Below are positions 1 to 8,358 of a stretch of 64,000 bases of DNA, one piece after another. The stretch's first letter is position 1, and the number at the start of each line of letters is the position of its first letter. The notes below the pieces were generated by a model that saw nothing but the letters and a program-made list of their open reading frames with translations, had not been told where the DNA came from and did no database searches. A program made the translations under genes and the position numbers. Origin of the DNA: an uncultured Jannaschia sp. (lineage in GTDB: Bacteria; Pseudomonadota; Alphaproteobacteria; Rhodobacterales; Rhodobacteraceae); NCBI RefSeq assembly GCF_947503795.1, contig NZ_CANNEZ010000002.1:434001-498000 (forward strand), given 5' to 3'.

Positions 1-735
1 GAAGGGCAGCAGATGGCCTGCATCACCTGCGCGCTGTGCATCGATGCGTGCGACGACGTGATGGACAAGATCGGCAAGCCGCGCGGCCTGATCGACTATC
101 TCGCGCTGTCGGACCGTCCGCCCGAGACGCTGGCCGAGCGGCTGGCCGTGACCCCCATCGGAACGCAAGCCACCGGCGATGCCGTCACAACCGCCGCCGC
201 CGGCGCGCCCGCCCCCGCGCCCCATGCCGCATCTGCACCGATCGTCACCCGTGCCGACATCAAGGGCTGGGCGCCGCAGCCGGTGTGGAAGCACATCCTG
301 CGGCCCCGCACGATCCTTTACACGATCGCATGGGCGGGGATCGGCATCGCGCTGGTCGTCGCGCTCTTCGTACGTCCGGACATCGACATGACCGTCGCCG
401 CCGTGCGCAACCCGACCTTCGTGACGCTCTCGGACGGCACGATCCGCAACGCCTATGACGTGCGTCTGCGCAACAAGCACGGCGAGGATCGCGCCTTCCA
501 CCTGTCGCTCGCATCGGACGACCTGCTGCGGATCGAGCTGGAGGGACGCGACGACCTCACCACCATCGTCCCCGCCAACGAGACCAAGCTGCAGCGGGTC
601 TACGTCTCCGCCCGTCCCGACGATACCGCCGCCCGGGCCGCGCGCACAGATCTGCGCTTCTGGGTCGAGGACCTCGTCTCGGCCGAACGGGCCTGGGGCG
701 ACACGCATTTCTTCGGACAAGGAGAGCTTCGATGA
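1..735 (+). CDS. ccoG: Cytochrome c oxidase accessory protein CcoG/FixG, C-terminal part
   Basis: The reading frame is open from the first base, so the 5' end lies outside the window; 244 residues are visible. A 4Fe-4S ferredoxin motif (CITCALCIDAC, Cys 7, 10, 13 and 17 of the visible part) is followed by a linker rich in Ala and Pro, a membrane segment near residues 100-122 and an Ig-like FixG C-terminal domain. CcoG is a membrane Fe-S protein that helps deliver copper for cbb3-type cytochrome oxidase assembly. It overlaps ccoH by 4 bases (ATGA) and heads the ccoGHIS order, so ccoNOPQ is expected just upstream. Confidence 0.93.
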   Translation, partial: EGQQMACITCALCIDACDDVMDKIGKPRGLIDYLALSDRPPETLAERLAVTPIGTQATGDAVTTAAAGAPAPAPHAASAPIVTRADIKGWAPQPVWKHILRPRTILYTIAWAGIGIALVVALFVRPDIDMTVAAVRNPTFVTLSDGTIRNAYDVRLRNKHGEDRAFHLSLASDDLLRIELEGRDDLTTIVPANETKLQRVYVSARPDDTAARAARTDLRFWVEDLVSAERAWGDTHFFGQGELR

Positions 736-1187
736 CCGCGACACTGACGGGCCGGAAGGTCCTCGGCATCTTCGTTCTGGGCTTCGGCACGATCGTCGCC
801 GCCAACATGACGCTGGCCGTGAACGCCGTCCGCACCTTCCCCGGTCTCGAAACGAAGAACAGCTATGTCGCATCGCAGCGTTTCGATGCCGACCGCGCCG
901 CGCAGGAGGCGCTGGCCTGGACCGCCGCCGCCACCCTGACCGGGTCAGAGGTCGTGCTCGACCTGCACGACGCCACCGGCGCACCGGTGGCCGACGCCAC
1001 GCTGACCGCGACGCTGGGCCGCGCCACCAACGTGTCGCAGGACGTCACGCCGCGCTTCGTCTTCGACGGAACGGTCTGGCGCGCGCCCGTCGACCTGCCG
1101 CCCGGCAACTGGGACCTGCGGCTGGTCGCGGCCGCCGCCGACGGCACGCCCTATCGCCGGCGCCTGAAGCTGCGGGTCGCGCCATGA
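732..1187 (+). CDS. ccoH: Cbb3 oxidase assembly protein CcoH/FixH
   Basis: A 151-residue protein with one N-terminal membrane helix (about residues 10-30, including VLGIFVLGFG) and a periplasmic Ig-like domain ending in basic residues. This is the FixH layout; the family takes part in cbb3 oxidase assembly and stability. Its ATG overlaps the ccoG stop by 4 bases and its TGA overlaps the ccoI start by 4 bases, so translation of the three genes is probably coupled. Sequence conservation in FixH is low, so position in the operon carries much of the assignment. Confidence 0.88.
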   Translation: MTATLTGRKVLGIFVLGFGTIVAANMTLAVNAVRTFPGLETKNSYVASQRFDADRAAQEALAWTAAATLTGSEVVLDLHDATGAPVADATLTATLGRATNVSQDVTPRFVFDGTVWRAPVDLPPGNWDLRLVAAAADGTPYRRRLKLRVAP

Positions 1188-3268
1188 CCGCGCTGGCCGA
1201 CGGGCATCTTGCCGCGCCCGCAGCCCCGCAGACCGTGATCCTGTCGGTGCCCGACATGCGATGCGCGGGCTGCATCGCGGGGGTCGAGGGCGCATTGACC
1301 GCCCTGCCCGGCATCGACGCGGCCCGCGTCAACCTGGGCCAGAAGCAGGTGCGCGTCACGGGCGCGCGCGCCACGGCACCTCGCCTCATCGCCGCGCTGT
1401 CGGACGCGGGCTTCGCCGCCGCCGAGATGGATGATGCCGCCCTGACCGCCACCGCCGATACCGAGGGTCGTGCGCTGCTGACGCGGATCGGCGTCGCGGG
1501 TTTCGCGATGATGAACGTCATGATCCTGTCGGTCGCGGTCTGGTCGGGCGCGGGCGAGGCGACGCGCGACCTCTTCCACTGGATCAGTGCGGCGATCGCG
1601 CTGCCCGCGCTCGTCTATGCCGCGCGGCCCTTCGTGGCCTCGGCCGCGACGGCGCTGTCGGCGCGGCGGATGAACATGGACGTGCCCATCTCGCTGGCCA
1701 TCATCCTTGCGGCGGGCGTGTCGCTGCACGAGACCTGGATCGGCGGGGCGGAGGCGTGGTTCGACGCGGCGCTGTCGCTGACGCTGTTCCTGCTGATCGG
1801 ACGCTATCTCGATCACCGGACGCGCCGCACGGCCCGGTCGGCGGCCGCCGCGCTGACCGCGCTCGAGGTGCCGCGCGCCACGCTGGACACCGGCGAGGTG
1901 GTGCGCACCGCCGACCTTCGGGTGGGCGACCGCGTGCGGGTCGCGGCGGGTGCCCGCATCCCCGTCGACGCGCGGGTCACCGAGGGCCGCGCCGATCTCG
2001 ACCGCTCGCTCCTGACGGGCGAGAGCTTGCCCGTCCGCGCCAGCCCCGGCACCCCGGTCGCGGCGGGCGAGACGGTGCTCGACGGACACCTGATCCTGAC
2101 GGCCACCGCCGTGGGCGAGGATACGGGGCTGCGCCGCATGGCCCGCGCCGTCGCCGTGGCCGAGGGCGCGCGGGGTGCTCATGTTGCACTCGCCGACCGG
2201 GCCGCGAAGATCTACGCGCCGGCCGTCCACGGGCTGGCCGCGATGGGCTTTCTCGGATGGTGGCTGGCGACGGGCGACGTGCACCGCGCGATCCTCGTGG
2301 CGGTCGCGACGCTCATCATCACCTGCCCCTGCGCGCTGGGCCTCGCCGTGCCCGCCGTCTCGGTGACCGCTGCGCGCCGTCTCTTCGAGGAGGGGCTGCT
2401 GCTGAAATCCGCGACCGCGCTTGAACGGTTGGCACAGGTCGACGCGATCGTCCTCGACAAGACGGGGACGCTGACCACCGGCACCGCCGAGCTGTCGCAC
2501 CTGCCCCCGGAGGCCGCCGCCGTCGCGCGCGCGCTGGCGCTGGCCTCGGATCATCCGGTCGCGCGCGCGGTCGCCGCGGGCCTGCCCCATATAGCACCCG
2601 CCGCGTTGACCGATCTGGCCGAGGTGCCGGGCGACGGCGTCACCGCACGCTGGAACGGCACGCCCGTCCGATTGGGGCGCGGGGCGGCGGGAACGGTGCT
2701 GGAGCTTTCGGGCGAGAGCTTCGACGTCACCCCGCGCGAAACCCTGCGCCCCGGCGCGGCCCGGCTGGTCACGCGGGCGCAATCGGCGGGCCTGCCGGTG
2801 ACGCTTCTCTCGGGGGACCGGACCGAACCGGTGCGCGTCGTCGCCACCGAGCTCGGGATCGCGGACTGGCATGCCCGTGCCACCGCCGAGGACAAGCTGG
2901 ATCTTCTGCGCGCCCGCGCCGCCGCCGGGCAGCGGGTGCTGATGGTAGGCGACGGCCTGAACGACGCGGGCGCGCTGGCCGCCGCTCATGTCTCGTTGGC
3001 CCCAGCCACTGCGCTGGATGCGGCCCGCGCGGCCTCGGATGTGGTCCTGCTGGGCGGCGACCTCTCGGCGGTGCCCGCGGCACTCGAACTGGCGCGGACG
3101 GCGCGGCGCCGGATGCTCCAGAATTTCGCGCTGGCCGCCGCCTACAACGCCGTGTCGATCCCGCTGGCGCTCTCGGGGCTGGCGACGCCGCTGATGGCGG
3201 CCATCGCGATGTCGACCTCGTCGATCCTCGTGGTGCTCAACGCGCTCAGGCTGAAGGTGCGGTCGTGA
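1184..3268 (+). CDS. ccoI: Cu+-exporting P1B-type ATPase CcoI/FixI
   Basis: A 694-residue heavy-metal P-type ATPase that supplies copper to the cbb3 oxidase. An N-terminal HMA domain carries MRCAGC (Cys27, Cys30). The translocation motif TCPCALG has Cys381 and Cys383, the phosphorylation motif DKTGT starts at Asp425, and the hinge motif GDGLND spans residues 589-594. Eight membrane helices are expected. The start chosen is the ATG overlapping the ccoH stop; the open frame extends several hundred bases further upstream, but that part is a shadow of ccoG and ccoH. It overlaps ccoS by 4 bases (GTGA). Confidence 0.95.
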   Translation: MTALADGHLAAPAAPQTVILSVPDMRCAGCIAGVEGALTALPGIDAARVNLGQKQVRVTGARATAPRLIAALSDAGFAAAEMDDAALTATADTEGRALLTRIGVAGFAMMNVMILSVAVWSGAGEATRDLFHWISAAIALPALVYAARPFVASAATALSARRMNMDVPISLAIILAAGVSLHETWIGGAEAWFDAALSLTLFLLIGRYLDHRTRRTARSAAAALTALEVPRATLDTGEVVRTADLRVGDRVRVAAGARIPVDARVTEGRADLDRSLLTGESLPVRASPGTPVAAGETVLDGHLILTATAVGEDTGLRRMARAVAVAEGARGAHVALADRAAKIYAPAVHGLAAMGFLGWWLATGDVHRAILVAVATLIITCPCALGLAVPAVSVTAARRLFEEGLLLKSATALERLAQVDAIVLDKTGTLTTGTAELSHLPPEAAAVARALALASDHPVARAVAAGLPHIAPAALTDLAEVPGDGVTARWNGTPVRLGRGAAGTVLELSGESFDVTPRETLRPGAARLVTRAQSAGLPVTLLSGDRTEPVRVVATELGIADWHARATAEDKLDLLRARAAAGQRVLMVGDGLNDAGALAAAHVSLAPATALDAARAASDVVLLGGDLSAVPAALELARTARRRMLQNFALAAAYNAVSIPLALSGLATPLMAAIAMSTSSILVVLNALRLKVRS

Positions 3269-3546
3269 ACGTCCTCGTGCTCCTGATCCCGGTCTCGCTG
3301 GCGCTGGGCGCGGGCGGGCTGGCGGCGTTTCTCTGGACGCTGCGGCATCGGCAATACGAGGATCTCGAGGGCGAGGCGGCCCGCATCCTGCTTCAGGACC
3401 GCGTGCCCGGCGATGCGGCCTCCTCGTCGCGAAGCAACAGCCCCAGCGCCACGAGCGTCAGCGCCAGCCCGGCCAGCACGCCTGCGGGCGGCGGCGCACG
3501 GCCCAGCGCCAGCTCCCAGACCGTGACCCAAGCCGGCACGAGATAG
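3265..3546 (+). CDS. ccoS: Cbb3 oxidase maturation protein CcoS, with an unusual tail
   Basis: A GTG start overlaps the ccoI stop. The first 45 residues are a typical CcoS: a membrane helix (about 4-25) and the motif YEDLEGEAARIL. Members of the family are usually about 50-60 residues, whereas this frame runs to 93 with a Ser/Ala/Pro-rich tail of no recognisable fold. The tail (3393-3546) is exactly the stretch lying antisense to the end of the converging DMT exporter gene, so it probably reflects a lost stop codon read into the neighbour. CcoS is needed for cofactor insertion into cbb3 oxidase. Confidence 0.85.
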   Translation: MNVLVLLIPVSLALGAGGLAAFLWTLRHRQYEDLEGEAARILLQDRVPGDAASSSRSNSPSATSVSASPASTPAGGGARPSASSQTVTQAGTR

Positions 3547-4298
3547 GTGTAGGCCATCACCTTAGACGCCGGCAGCCGCAGCGACGCGTATTGCAAAAGC
3601 GTGAAGGTCGCGGCCGAGGCGAAGACCGCCGTGTAGCCGATCGCGATCCAGACGCGGGCGGGCAACGCGCCCCAATTGGTGGCGGCGATGGCGCCCGCCC
3701 CCGCGAGACCGATCAGGACCGCGCCCGCCACAAGCGTGCCGAAGGTGAAGACCAGCGCGCTCTCGCCGCGGTTCAGGCGGCGCACCAGCGGGGTGTAGAT
3801 CGCGTGCGCCACGCAGCCCCAGAAGTAGATCCATTCGCCGCGTCCGACCGCGAAGGCCCGGAGCGTCGCCCAGTCCGCGTCGAAGATCACCCAAAGCGCG
3901 CCCGCAGCCCCCAGCGCCAAGGCCGCGGCGATGCGCGGCGTCGTGATCTGGCGCAGCAGGAGCCAGCCGAAGACGGCGGCGAGGATCGGGGTCAGCGTGA
4001 AGACGGCCGCCGCCGAGACCGGGGCCGCCGTCTTCAGCCCCTCGAACATCAGCACGAAGTAGAGACCGAAGACCCCGCCCAGGAGCGCGTAGCGCCACGG
4101 CGCCGACAGGGCCGCGCGGGGCACCCCGCCCCGCGCCGCCACGGCGAACCCGATGATACCCGCGGCCAGTGCGAAGCGGACGGCGTTGAGTGCGGCGGGC
4201 GCGATGTCGTTGGCTGCCGCCGCCCCCAGCGGAAACGACCCGGCGACCAGCGCCGAGAAGAGGAGCATCGCCGCGTGGCCGCGACCCGCCTCGGTCAC
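3393..4298 (-). CDS. EamA/DMT-superfamily metabolite exporter
   Basis: A 301-residue, very hydrophobic protein with about ten membrane helices arranged as two EamA repeats, as in RhaT/YdcZ-type drug/metabolite transporters of the inner membrane. The substrate cannot be told from sequence. It lies 7 bases behind a LysR-type regulator on the same strand and is probably cotranscribed with it. Its 3' end overlaps ccoS on the other strand by 154 bases, unusually long for a convergent pair; no separate terminator is visible. Confidence 0.85.
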   Translation of the reverse strand: MTEAGRGHAAMLLFSALVAGSFPLGAAAANDIAPAALNAVRFALAAGIIGFAVAARGGVPRAALSAPWRYALLGGVFGLYFVLMFEGLKTAAPVSAAAVFTLTPILAAVFGWLLLRQITTPRIAAALALGAAGALWVIFDADWATLRAFAVGRGEWIYFWGCVAHAIYTPLVRRLNRGESALVFTFGTLVAGAVLIGLAGAGAIAATNWGALPARVWIAIGYTAVFASAATFTLLQYASLRLPASKVMAYTYLVPAWVTVWELALGRAPPPAGVLAGLALTLVALGLLLRDEEAASPGTRS

Positions 4299-4305
4299 CG
4301 GGGGC

Positions 4306-5193
4306 TCAGATCTGCGGCCAGCGCGTCGCCCAGTCCTTCAGGAAGGCGAGGAAGGTCTGGACCTTGGCCGTGCGGTGGAGGTCGACATGGGTCACGAGCC
4401 AGAGCTGGCTGTTCCACTCCTCGCGCGGGCCGAACACCATCTCGACATCGTTCTCGTCGGCCTCGGCCCAGAGCGTCGAGAAGCCGATCCCCAGTCCCGC
4501 CTTCACCGCCGGGCGCGTCGCCGTGATCTGGTTGACCTGGTAGCCGATATTCTCGGGCGGGATATGCTTCTTGAGCCAGGCGAAGAACGGCGCGCGCGGG
4601 ACGTCGTCGGCCGAGCCGATGAAGATGTGGTCGCCCGGCTCCTCGAGGCTCTCGGGGCGGCCATGCTTGGCGATGTAATCCTTGGACGCATAGAGCGCGA
4701 AGCCCTGGTGATAGAACTTCTGGACGACGTTGTCGGGCTGGTCGGGCGGGTTGCCCGCGCGGATCGCGACATGCGCCTCGCCGTATTCCAGCCGGAAGAG
4801 CCGCTCGTCGGTCAGGAACTTGATCGTCAGCTCGGGATGCTCCTCGCGGAAGGCGGCGAGCGCGGGCGACAGGAGTGGCGCCAGCACCGCCAGCGACGTG
4901 ATGATCAGCTCGCCCGTCATCTCGTTGCCGCGCCCCGAGATGCGGTTGGCGAGCTGGGCGAGCTGGTCGTCGGTCGATTGCGCCACCTTCAGGAGGTCCT
5001 GTCCCGCCTCGGTCGGCGTGTACCCCCGCGCGTGCCGCTGGAAGAGCTTGGCACCCAGCTTGCCCTCGAGGCTGTCGACATGCCGGATCACCGTCGCATG
5101 GTGCACGCCCAGCACCTGTGCCGCGCCCGACACCGTGCCCAGACGCGCCACCTGAAAGGCGGTCCGGACCTCGTCCCAATCGTTGAATGCCAT
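4306..5193 (-). CDS. LysR-family transcriptional regulator
   Basis: 295 residues from the ATG giving MAFNDWDEVRTAF; a longer frame exists upstream but has no family similarity. An N-terminal winged helix (about residues 8-60, with TVSGAAQVLGVHHATVIRHV) is followed by a periplasmic-binding-like effector domain. It is transcribed away from the azoreductase gene and ahead of the DMT exporter, so either or both may be targets. The 167-base gap to azoR holds GCGAATT repeats that could be its operator. The effector is unknown. Confidence 0.9.
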   Translation of the reverse strand: MAFNDWDEVRTAFQVARLGTVSGAAQVLGVHHATVIRHVDSLEGKLGAKLFQRHARGYTPTEAGQDLLKVAQSTDDQLAQLANRISGRGNEMTGELIITSLAVLAPLLSPALAAFREEHPELTIKFLTDERLFRLEYGEAHVAIRAGNPPDQPDNVVQKFYHQGFALYASKDYIAKHGRPESLEEPGDHIFIGSADDVPRAPFFAWLKKHIPPENIGYQVNQITATRPAVKAGLGIGFSTLWAEADENDVEMVFGPREEWNSQLWLVTHVDLHRTAKVQTFLAFLKDWATRWPQI

Positions 5194-5272
5194 CGCGGTC
5201 CTCCGGTTGGCCGAACTATCGCCGCGGCCATCGACCAAGGCAAGGTTCCCTGCACTCGCGCACATCAGACCG

Positions 5273-5288
5273 GCGAATTCCGCGAATT
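5273..5288. promoter_or_regulatory. Possible LysR operator between lysR and azoR
   Basis: Two direct GCGAATT copies (5273-5279 and 5282-5288), 9 bases apart start to start, lie in the divergent LysR/azoR intergenic region. LysR regulators often bind near such divergent promoters. The repeat is short and no clear -35/-10 pair is visible, so this is tentative. Confidence 0.22.
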
Positions 5289-5360
5289 GAGTTCGGGCGC
5301 GCAGGGGTCATCTTCGGACCAGACGCCCCCGTATCTCACCTGACCCGAAGGACCTCACCC

Positions 5361-5936
5361 ATGACCATCCTCCGCATCGACGCCTCCGCCAAGCCCTCCG
5401 GCTCCAACACTCACGCCATCCTCGACGCGATCGAGGCGCGCATCGGCCAAGCCGACATCCGCCGCGATCTCGGCGCCGACGCGGTCCCGCAGATCGACGG
5501 CACGTGGGTCGGATCGAACTTCACCCCGGCGGACGAGCGCTCGGAGGATCAGAAGGCGACGCTGGCGCTCTCGGACGAACTCGTGGCCGAGATCGTGGCC
5601 GCCGACACGCTGCTGATCGCGCTGCCGATCTACAACTTCACCGTCCCCGGCAGTCTCAAGGCGTGGATCGACCTCGTCTGCCGCGCGGGCGTGACGTTCA
5701 AATACACCGAGAGCGGCCCCGTCGGCCTCCTCGAGGGCAAACGCGCCATCGTGGCCGTGGCCTCGGGCGGCACGCCGGTCGGCTCGGAGATCGATTTCGC
5801 CACGCCCTACATGCGCCACGTCCTCGGGTTCATCGGCATCACCGACGTCACCTTCGTGACCGCCGACCGCCTGAACATGAAGGAAGACGACGCCGTGAGC
5901 CTCGTCGAGGATCAGATCGCGGCGCTCGCCGCCTGA
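5361..5936 (+). CDS. azoR: FMN-dependent NADH:quinone oxidoreductase / azoreductase
   Basis: 191 residues, close to the usual AzoR length of about 200, with a flavodoxin-like fold. The FMN phosphate loop is at residues 7-20 (DASAKPSGSNTHAI) and the flavin-contacting motif PIYNFTVP at 89-96. AzoR enzymes reduce quinones and azo compounds by two-electron transfer from NAD(P)H in the cytosol and protect against quinone or thiol stress. The gene is divergent from a LysR regulator, a common arrangement for this family. The ATG chosen matches the conserved N-terminal MTILRIDAS. Confidence 0.9.
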   Translation: MTILRIDASAKPSGSNTHAILDAIEARIGQADIRRDLGADAVPQIDGTWVGSNFTPADERSEDQKATLALSDELVAEIVAADTLLIALPIYNFTVPGSLKAWIDLVCRAGVTFKYTESGPVGLLEGKRAIVAVASGGTPVGSEIDFATPYMRHVLGFIGITDVTFVTADRLNMKEDDAVSLVEDQIAALAA

Positions 5937-5949
5937 GCCACGCGCGGCG

Positions 5950-5971
5950 GTGCGGCGCCATTCCGCCGCAC
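5950..5971 (+). terminator. Hairpin after azoR
   Basis: GTGCGGCG (5950-5957) pairs perfectly with CGCCGCAC (5964-5971) across a 6-base loop, 13 bases after the azoR stop. No T run follows, so it may act as a 3' stabiliser or a weak terminator. Confidence 0.4.
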
Positions 5972-6042
5972 GGCCGCATCGGTCCGGAACGCACCCCCCG
6001 GAGGACGGCGTTGATCGTGCGCATCAACCCCAAGGTGCCCCG

Positions 6043-6330
6043 ATGACCCCCCTGATGACCCGCAACACCGCCCTCCTCTTCGCCGGACAGGTCCGGATGG
6101 TGGAGCTGACCACCCGCTTCTGGTCCGACATGGCGATGACCTGGAAAACCATGCTGCCGCCGGTGTCGCCCGACGCCCGCGCCCTCGACCGTTCCGAGGA
6201 CGCGGCAGAGGCGGCGACGGAAGCCGCGCTCCGTCCGATCGACGGCACGCTGATCGCCGCCGCGGACCTCGTGACGCGGCCCGACGTCGCGGGCCTCAAC
6301 GCAAAGGACGTCACCCCCGGCGCGCGCTGA
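6043..6330 (+). CDS. Small unknown protein, 95 residues
   Basis: I do not recognise a family. The start gives MTPLMTRNTALL; the frame extends upstream but only into low-complexity sequence. Residues 9-35 (including AGQVRMVELTTRFWSDM) form an amphipathic helix rich in aromatics and Met, followed by an acidic Ala-rich helix with little hydrophobic content, which loosely recalls phasin-like proteins. Coding is supported by the strong third-position GC bias typical of this window. It lies between azoR and ffh with a second small gene behind it. No signal peptide. Confidence 0.5.
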   Translation: MTPLMTRNTALLFAGQVRMVELTTRFWSDMAMTWKTMLPPVSPDARALDRSEDAAEAATEAALRPIDGTLIAAADLVTRPDVAGLNAKDVTPGAR

Positions 6331-6495
6331 CAGCCGCCGTGTGGGGACGCAATCCCGCCACGAACGACCCGCCGAGGCGCGACAATGCGCGGCCCGGCGG
6401 CCCCAATGTTTCCCCAACCTTTCCCCGGTTTCGCACGACCCGCGCCACGCCAGCCGCGCAGCCTTCTCCGCGACCCCACCGCGAAGGAGAGGATC

Positions 6496-6672
6496 ATGCG
6501 CCATATCTATACCGCCCGGCCCCGCCGCCGCCTGCTGGACCGTCTCGCCCTCTGGTCGGCCGTCATTCTCGGCACGACCGTCACCGTCGACCTCCTGGTC
6601 TACAAGGACATCGCCGGGTTCGACCGCGGCAGCATCGACAACGTCGTGCAGACCTCCGCCGCCGCCGAGTGA
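6496..6672 (+). CDS. Small single-pass membrane protein, 58 residues
   Basis: ATG preceded by a good ribosome site (AAGGAGAGG). The basic N-terminus (RPRRRLLDR) is followed by one membrane helix at about residues 17-36 (ALWSAVILGTTVTVDLLV) and a short acidic tail, which suggests an inner-membrane protein with its N-terminus inside. No family recognised. It lies 165 bases after the previous small gene and upstream of ffh. Confidence 0.55.
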   Translation: MRHIYTARPRRRLLDRLALWSAVILGTTVTVDLLVYKDIAGFDRGSIDNVVQTSAAAE

Positions 6673-6687
6673 CGCCGCCCCCGCGGC

Positions 6688-6716
6688 TTGACAGCCGCGC
6701 GCCGCGCGCGTAGCCC
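6688..6716 (+). promoter_or_regulatory. Candidate promoter for ffh
   Basis: TTGACA (6688-6693), a perfect -35 box, is followed after 17 bases by TAGCCC (6711-6716), a weak -10 box. It lies 149 bases before the ffh start in a 192-base gap with no gene. A strong -35 with a loose -10 is common in GC-rich alphaproteobacteria. The transcription start is not proven. Confidence 0.38.
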
Positions 6717-6864
6717 GCGCCCCACATCCGGATGCTCCATGCTTCCGGTCCCGGCACCACGTTCGGGATCGCCCTCCGTCAGCGCGTCGCGCCCACGGGG
6801 GCGTTTGTGCATTCGCCTGCGCGCTCCCACATCGGGATCACGCAACATGGGAAAGGGACGCGAG

Positions 6865-8358
6865 ATGTTCGAGAGCCTGTCAGACCGCCTGGGCGGCGTC
6901 TTCGACCGCCTGACGAAGCAGGGCGCCCTTTCCGAGGACGACGTCCGCACCGCGATGCGCGAGGTTCGCGTGGCCCTGCTGGAGGCAGATGTCTCGCTCT
7001 CGGTGGCCCGCGACTTCGTCAAGCGCGTCACCCAGAAGGCCACCGGCGCCGCCGTCACCAAGTCGATCACGCCGGGCCAGCAGGTCATCAAGATCGTCCA
7101 TGACGAGCTGCGCGCCGTCCTCGCGGGCGACGAGGGCATCCCGCCTCTCAAGATCGACAACCCGCCCGCGCCGATCCTGATGGTCGGCCTTCAGGGCTCG
7201 GGCAAGACGACGACGACGGGCAAGCTGGCCAAGCGCCTGAAGGATCGCGAGGGCAAGCGGGTGCTGATGGCCTCGCTCGACGTGAACCGCCCTGCCGCGA
7301 TGGAACAGCTCCAGATCCTCGGCGCGCAGATCGGGGTCGACACGCTGCCGATCGTTGCGGGGCAGAGCCCCGTCGACATTGCCAAGCGCGCCAAGACGCA
7401 GGCCTCGCTCGGCGGCTACGACGTCTACATGCTCGATACCGCGGGCCGATTGCAGATCGACCAGGTGCTGATGGACGAGGTGGCGCAGGTCCATGCCGCC
7501 GTCTCCCCGCGCGAGACGCTGCTGGTGGTCGACGGCCTGACCGGCCAGGTCGCCGTCGAAGTGGCCGAGGAATTCGACGCCAAGGTCGGCGTGACCGGCG
7601 TCGTGCTGACGCGGATGGATGGCGACGGGCGCGGCGGCGCCGCCCTGTCCATGCGCGCCGTGACCGGCAAGCCGATCCGCTTCGTCGGCCTGGGCGAGAA
7701 GATGGACGCGCTCGAGACCTTCGAGCCCGACCGCATCGCGGGCCGCATCCTCGGGATGGGCGACATCGTCGCGCTGGTCGAGAAGGCCCAGGAGGTCGCG
7801 GACGTCGAGGCCCAGGAGCGCATGATGAAGCGCTTCCAGAAGGGTCTGTTCAACATGAACGACCTGAAGGGTCAGCTGATCCAGATGCAGAAGATGGGCG
7901 GCATGGAAGGCCTGATGGGCATGATGCCGGGCATGGGCAAGATGGCCAAGCAGATGGACAAGGCCGGGCTCGACGACAGCATCCTCAAGCGCCAGATGGC
8001 GCTGATCGATTCCATGACCAAGAAGGAGCGCGCCAACCCCGCCCTCCTGCAGGCCAGCCGCAAGAAGCGGATCGCCAAGGGTGCGGGCCTCGAGGTCAGC
8101 GAACTGAACCAGCTGCTCAAGATGCACCGCCAGATGGCGGACATGATGAAGAAGATGGGCAAGGGCGGCATGCTCAAGAAGGCCATGGGCATGATGACCG
8201 GCAAGGGCGGCGGCATGCCCGATCCCAGTCAGATGGACCCCGCCGCGCTCGAGGCTGCATCCAAGCAGCTCGGCCAGATGGGCGGCATGGGCCGGATGCC
8301 CGGCATGCCCGGCGGCGTGACGCTGCCCGCGGGCCTCGGGGGCATGAAGAAGAAGTGA
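6865..8358 (+). CDS. ffh: Signal recognition particle GTPase Ffh (SRP54)
   Basis: 497 residues from the ATG giving MFESLSDRLGGVFDRL, the usual Ffh start; an in-frame ATG six codons upstream is possible. NG domain: P-loop GLQGSGKT (108-115), DTAGR from Asp191, and TRMDGDGRGG. M domain: from about residue 325, with clusters of Met (GMEGLMGMMPGMGKM) that line the signal-peptide groove and bind 4.5S RNA. It targets membrane proteins cotranslationally to FtsY and SecYEG. It overlaps the next gene by 4 bases (GTGA) and leads the acetyltransferase/ribosomal cluster. Confidence 0.97.
   Translation: MFESLSDRLGGVFDRLTKQGALSEDDVRTAMREVRVALLEADVSLSVARDFVKRVTQKATGAAVTKSITPGQQVIKIVHDELRAVLAGDEGIPPLKIDNPPAPILMVGLQGSGKTTTTGKLAKRLKDREGKRVLMASLDVNRPAAMEQLQILGAQIGVDTLPIVAGQSPVDIAKRAKTQASLGGYDVYMLDTAGRLQIDQVLMDEVAQVHAAVSPRETLLVVDGLTGQVAVEVAEEFDAKVGVTGVVLTRMDGDGRGGAALSMRAVTGKPIRFVGLGEKMDALETFEPDRIAGRILGMGDIVALVEKAQEVADVEAQERMMKRFQKGLFNMNDLKGQLIQMQKMGGMEGLMGMMPGMGKMAKQMDKAGLDDSILKRQMALIDSMTKKERANPALLQASRKKRIAKGAGLEVSELNQLLKMHRQMADMMKKMGKGGMLKKAMGMMTGKGGGMPDPSQMDPAALEAASKQLGQMGGMGRMPGMPGGVTLPAGLGGMKKK

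Noticed and set aside
1151-2989. 612-residue open frame opposite ccoI
   Set aside because: It lies entirely antisense to ccoI and has the Arg/Gly/Ala-rich composition that GC-rich antisense frames produce; no domain is recognisable.
6673-6864. Possible SRP RNA (4.5S, ffs) before ffh
   Set aside because: The conserved SRP RNA core (GGAAGCAGCC-like loop) is not present in the gap.
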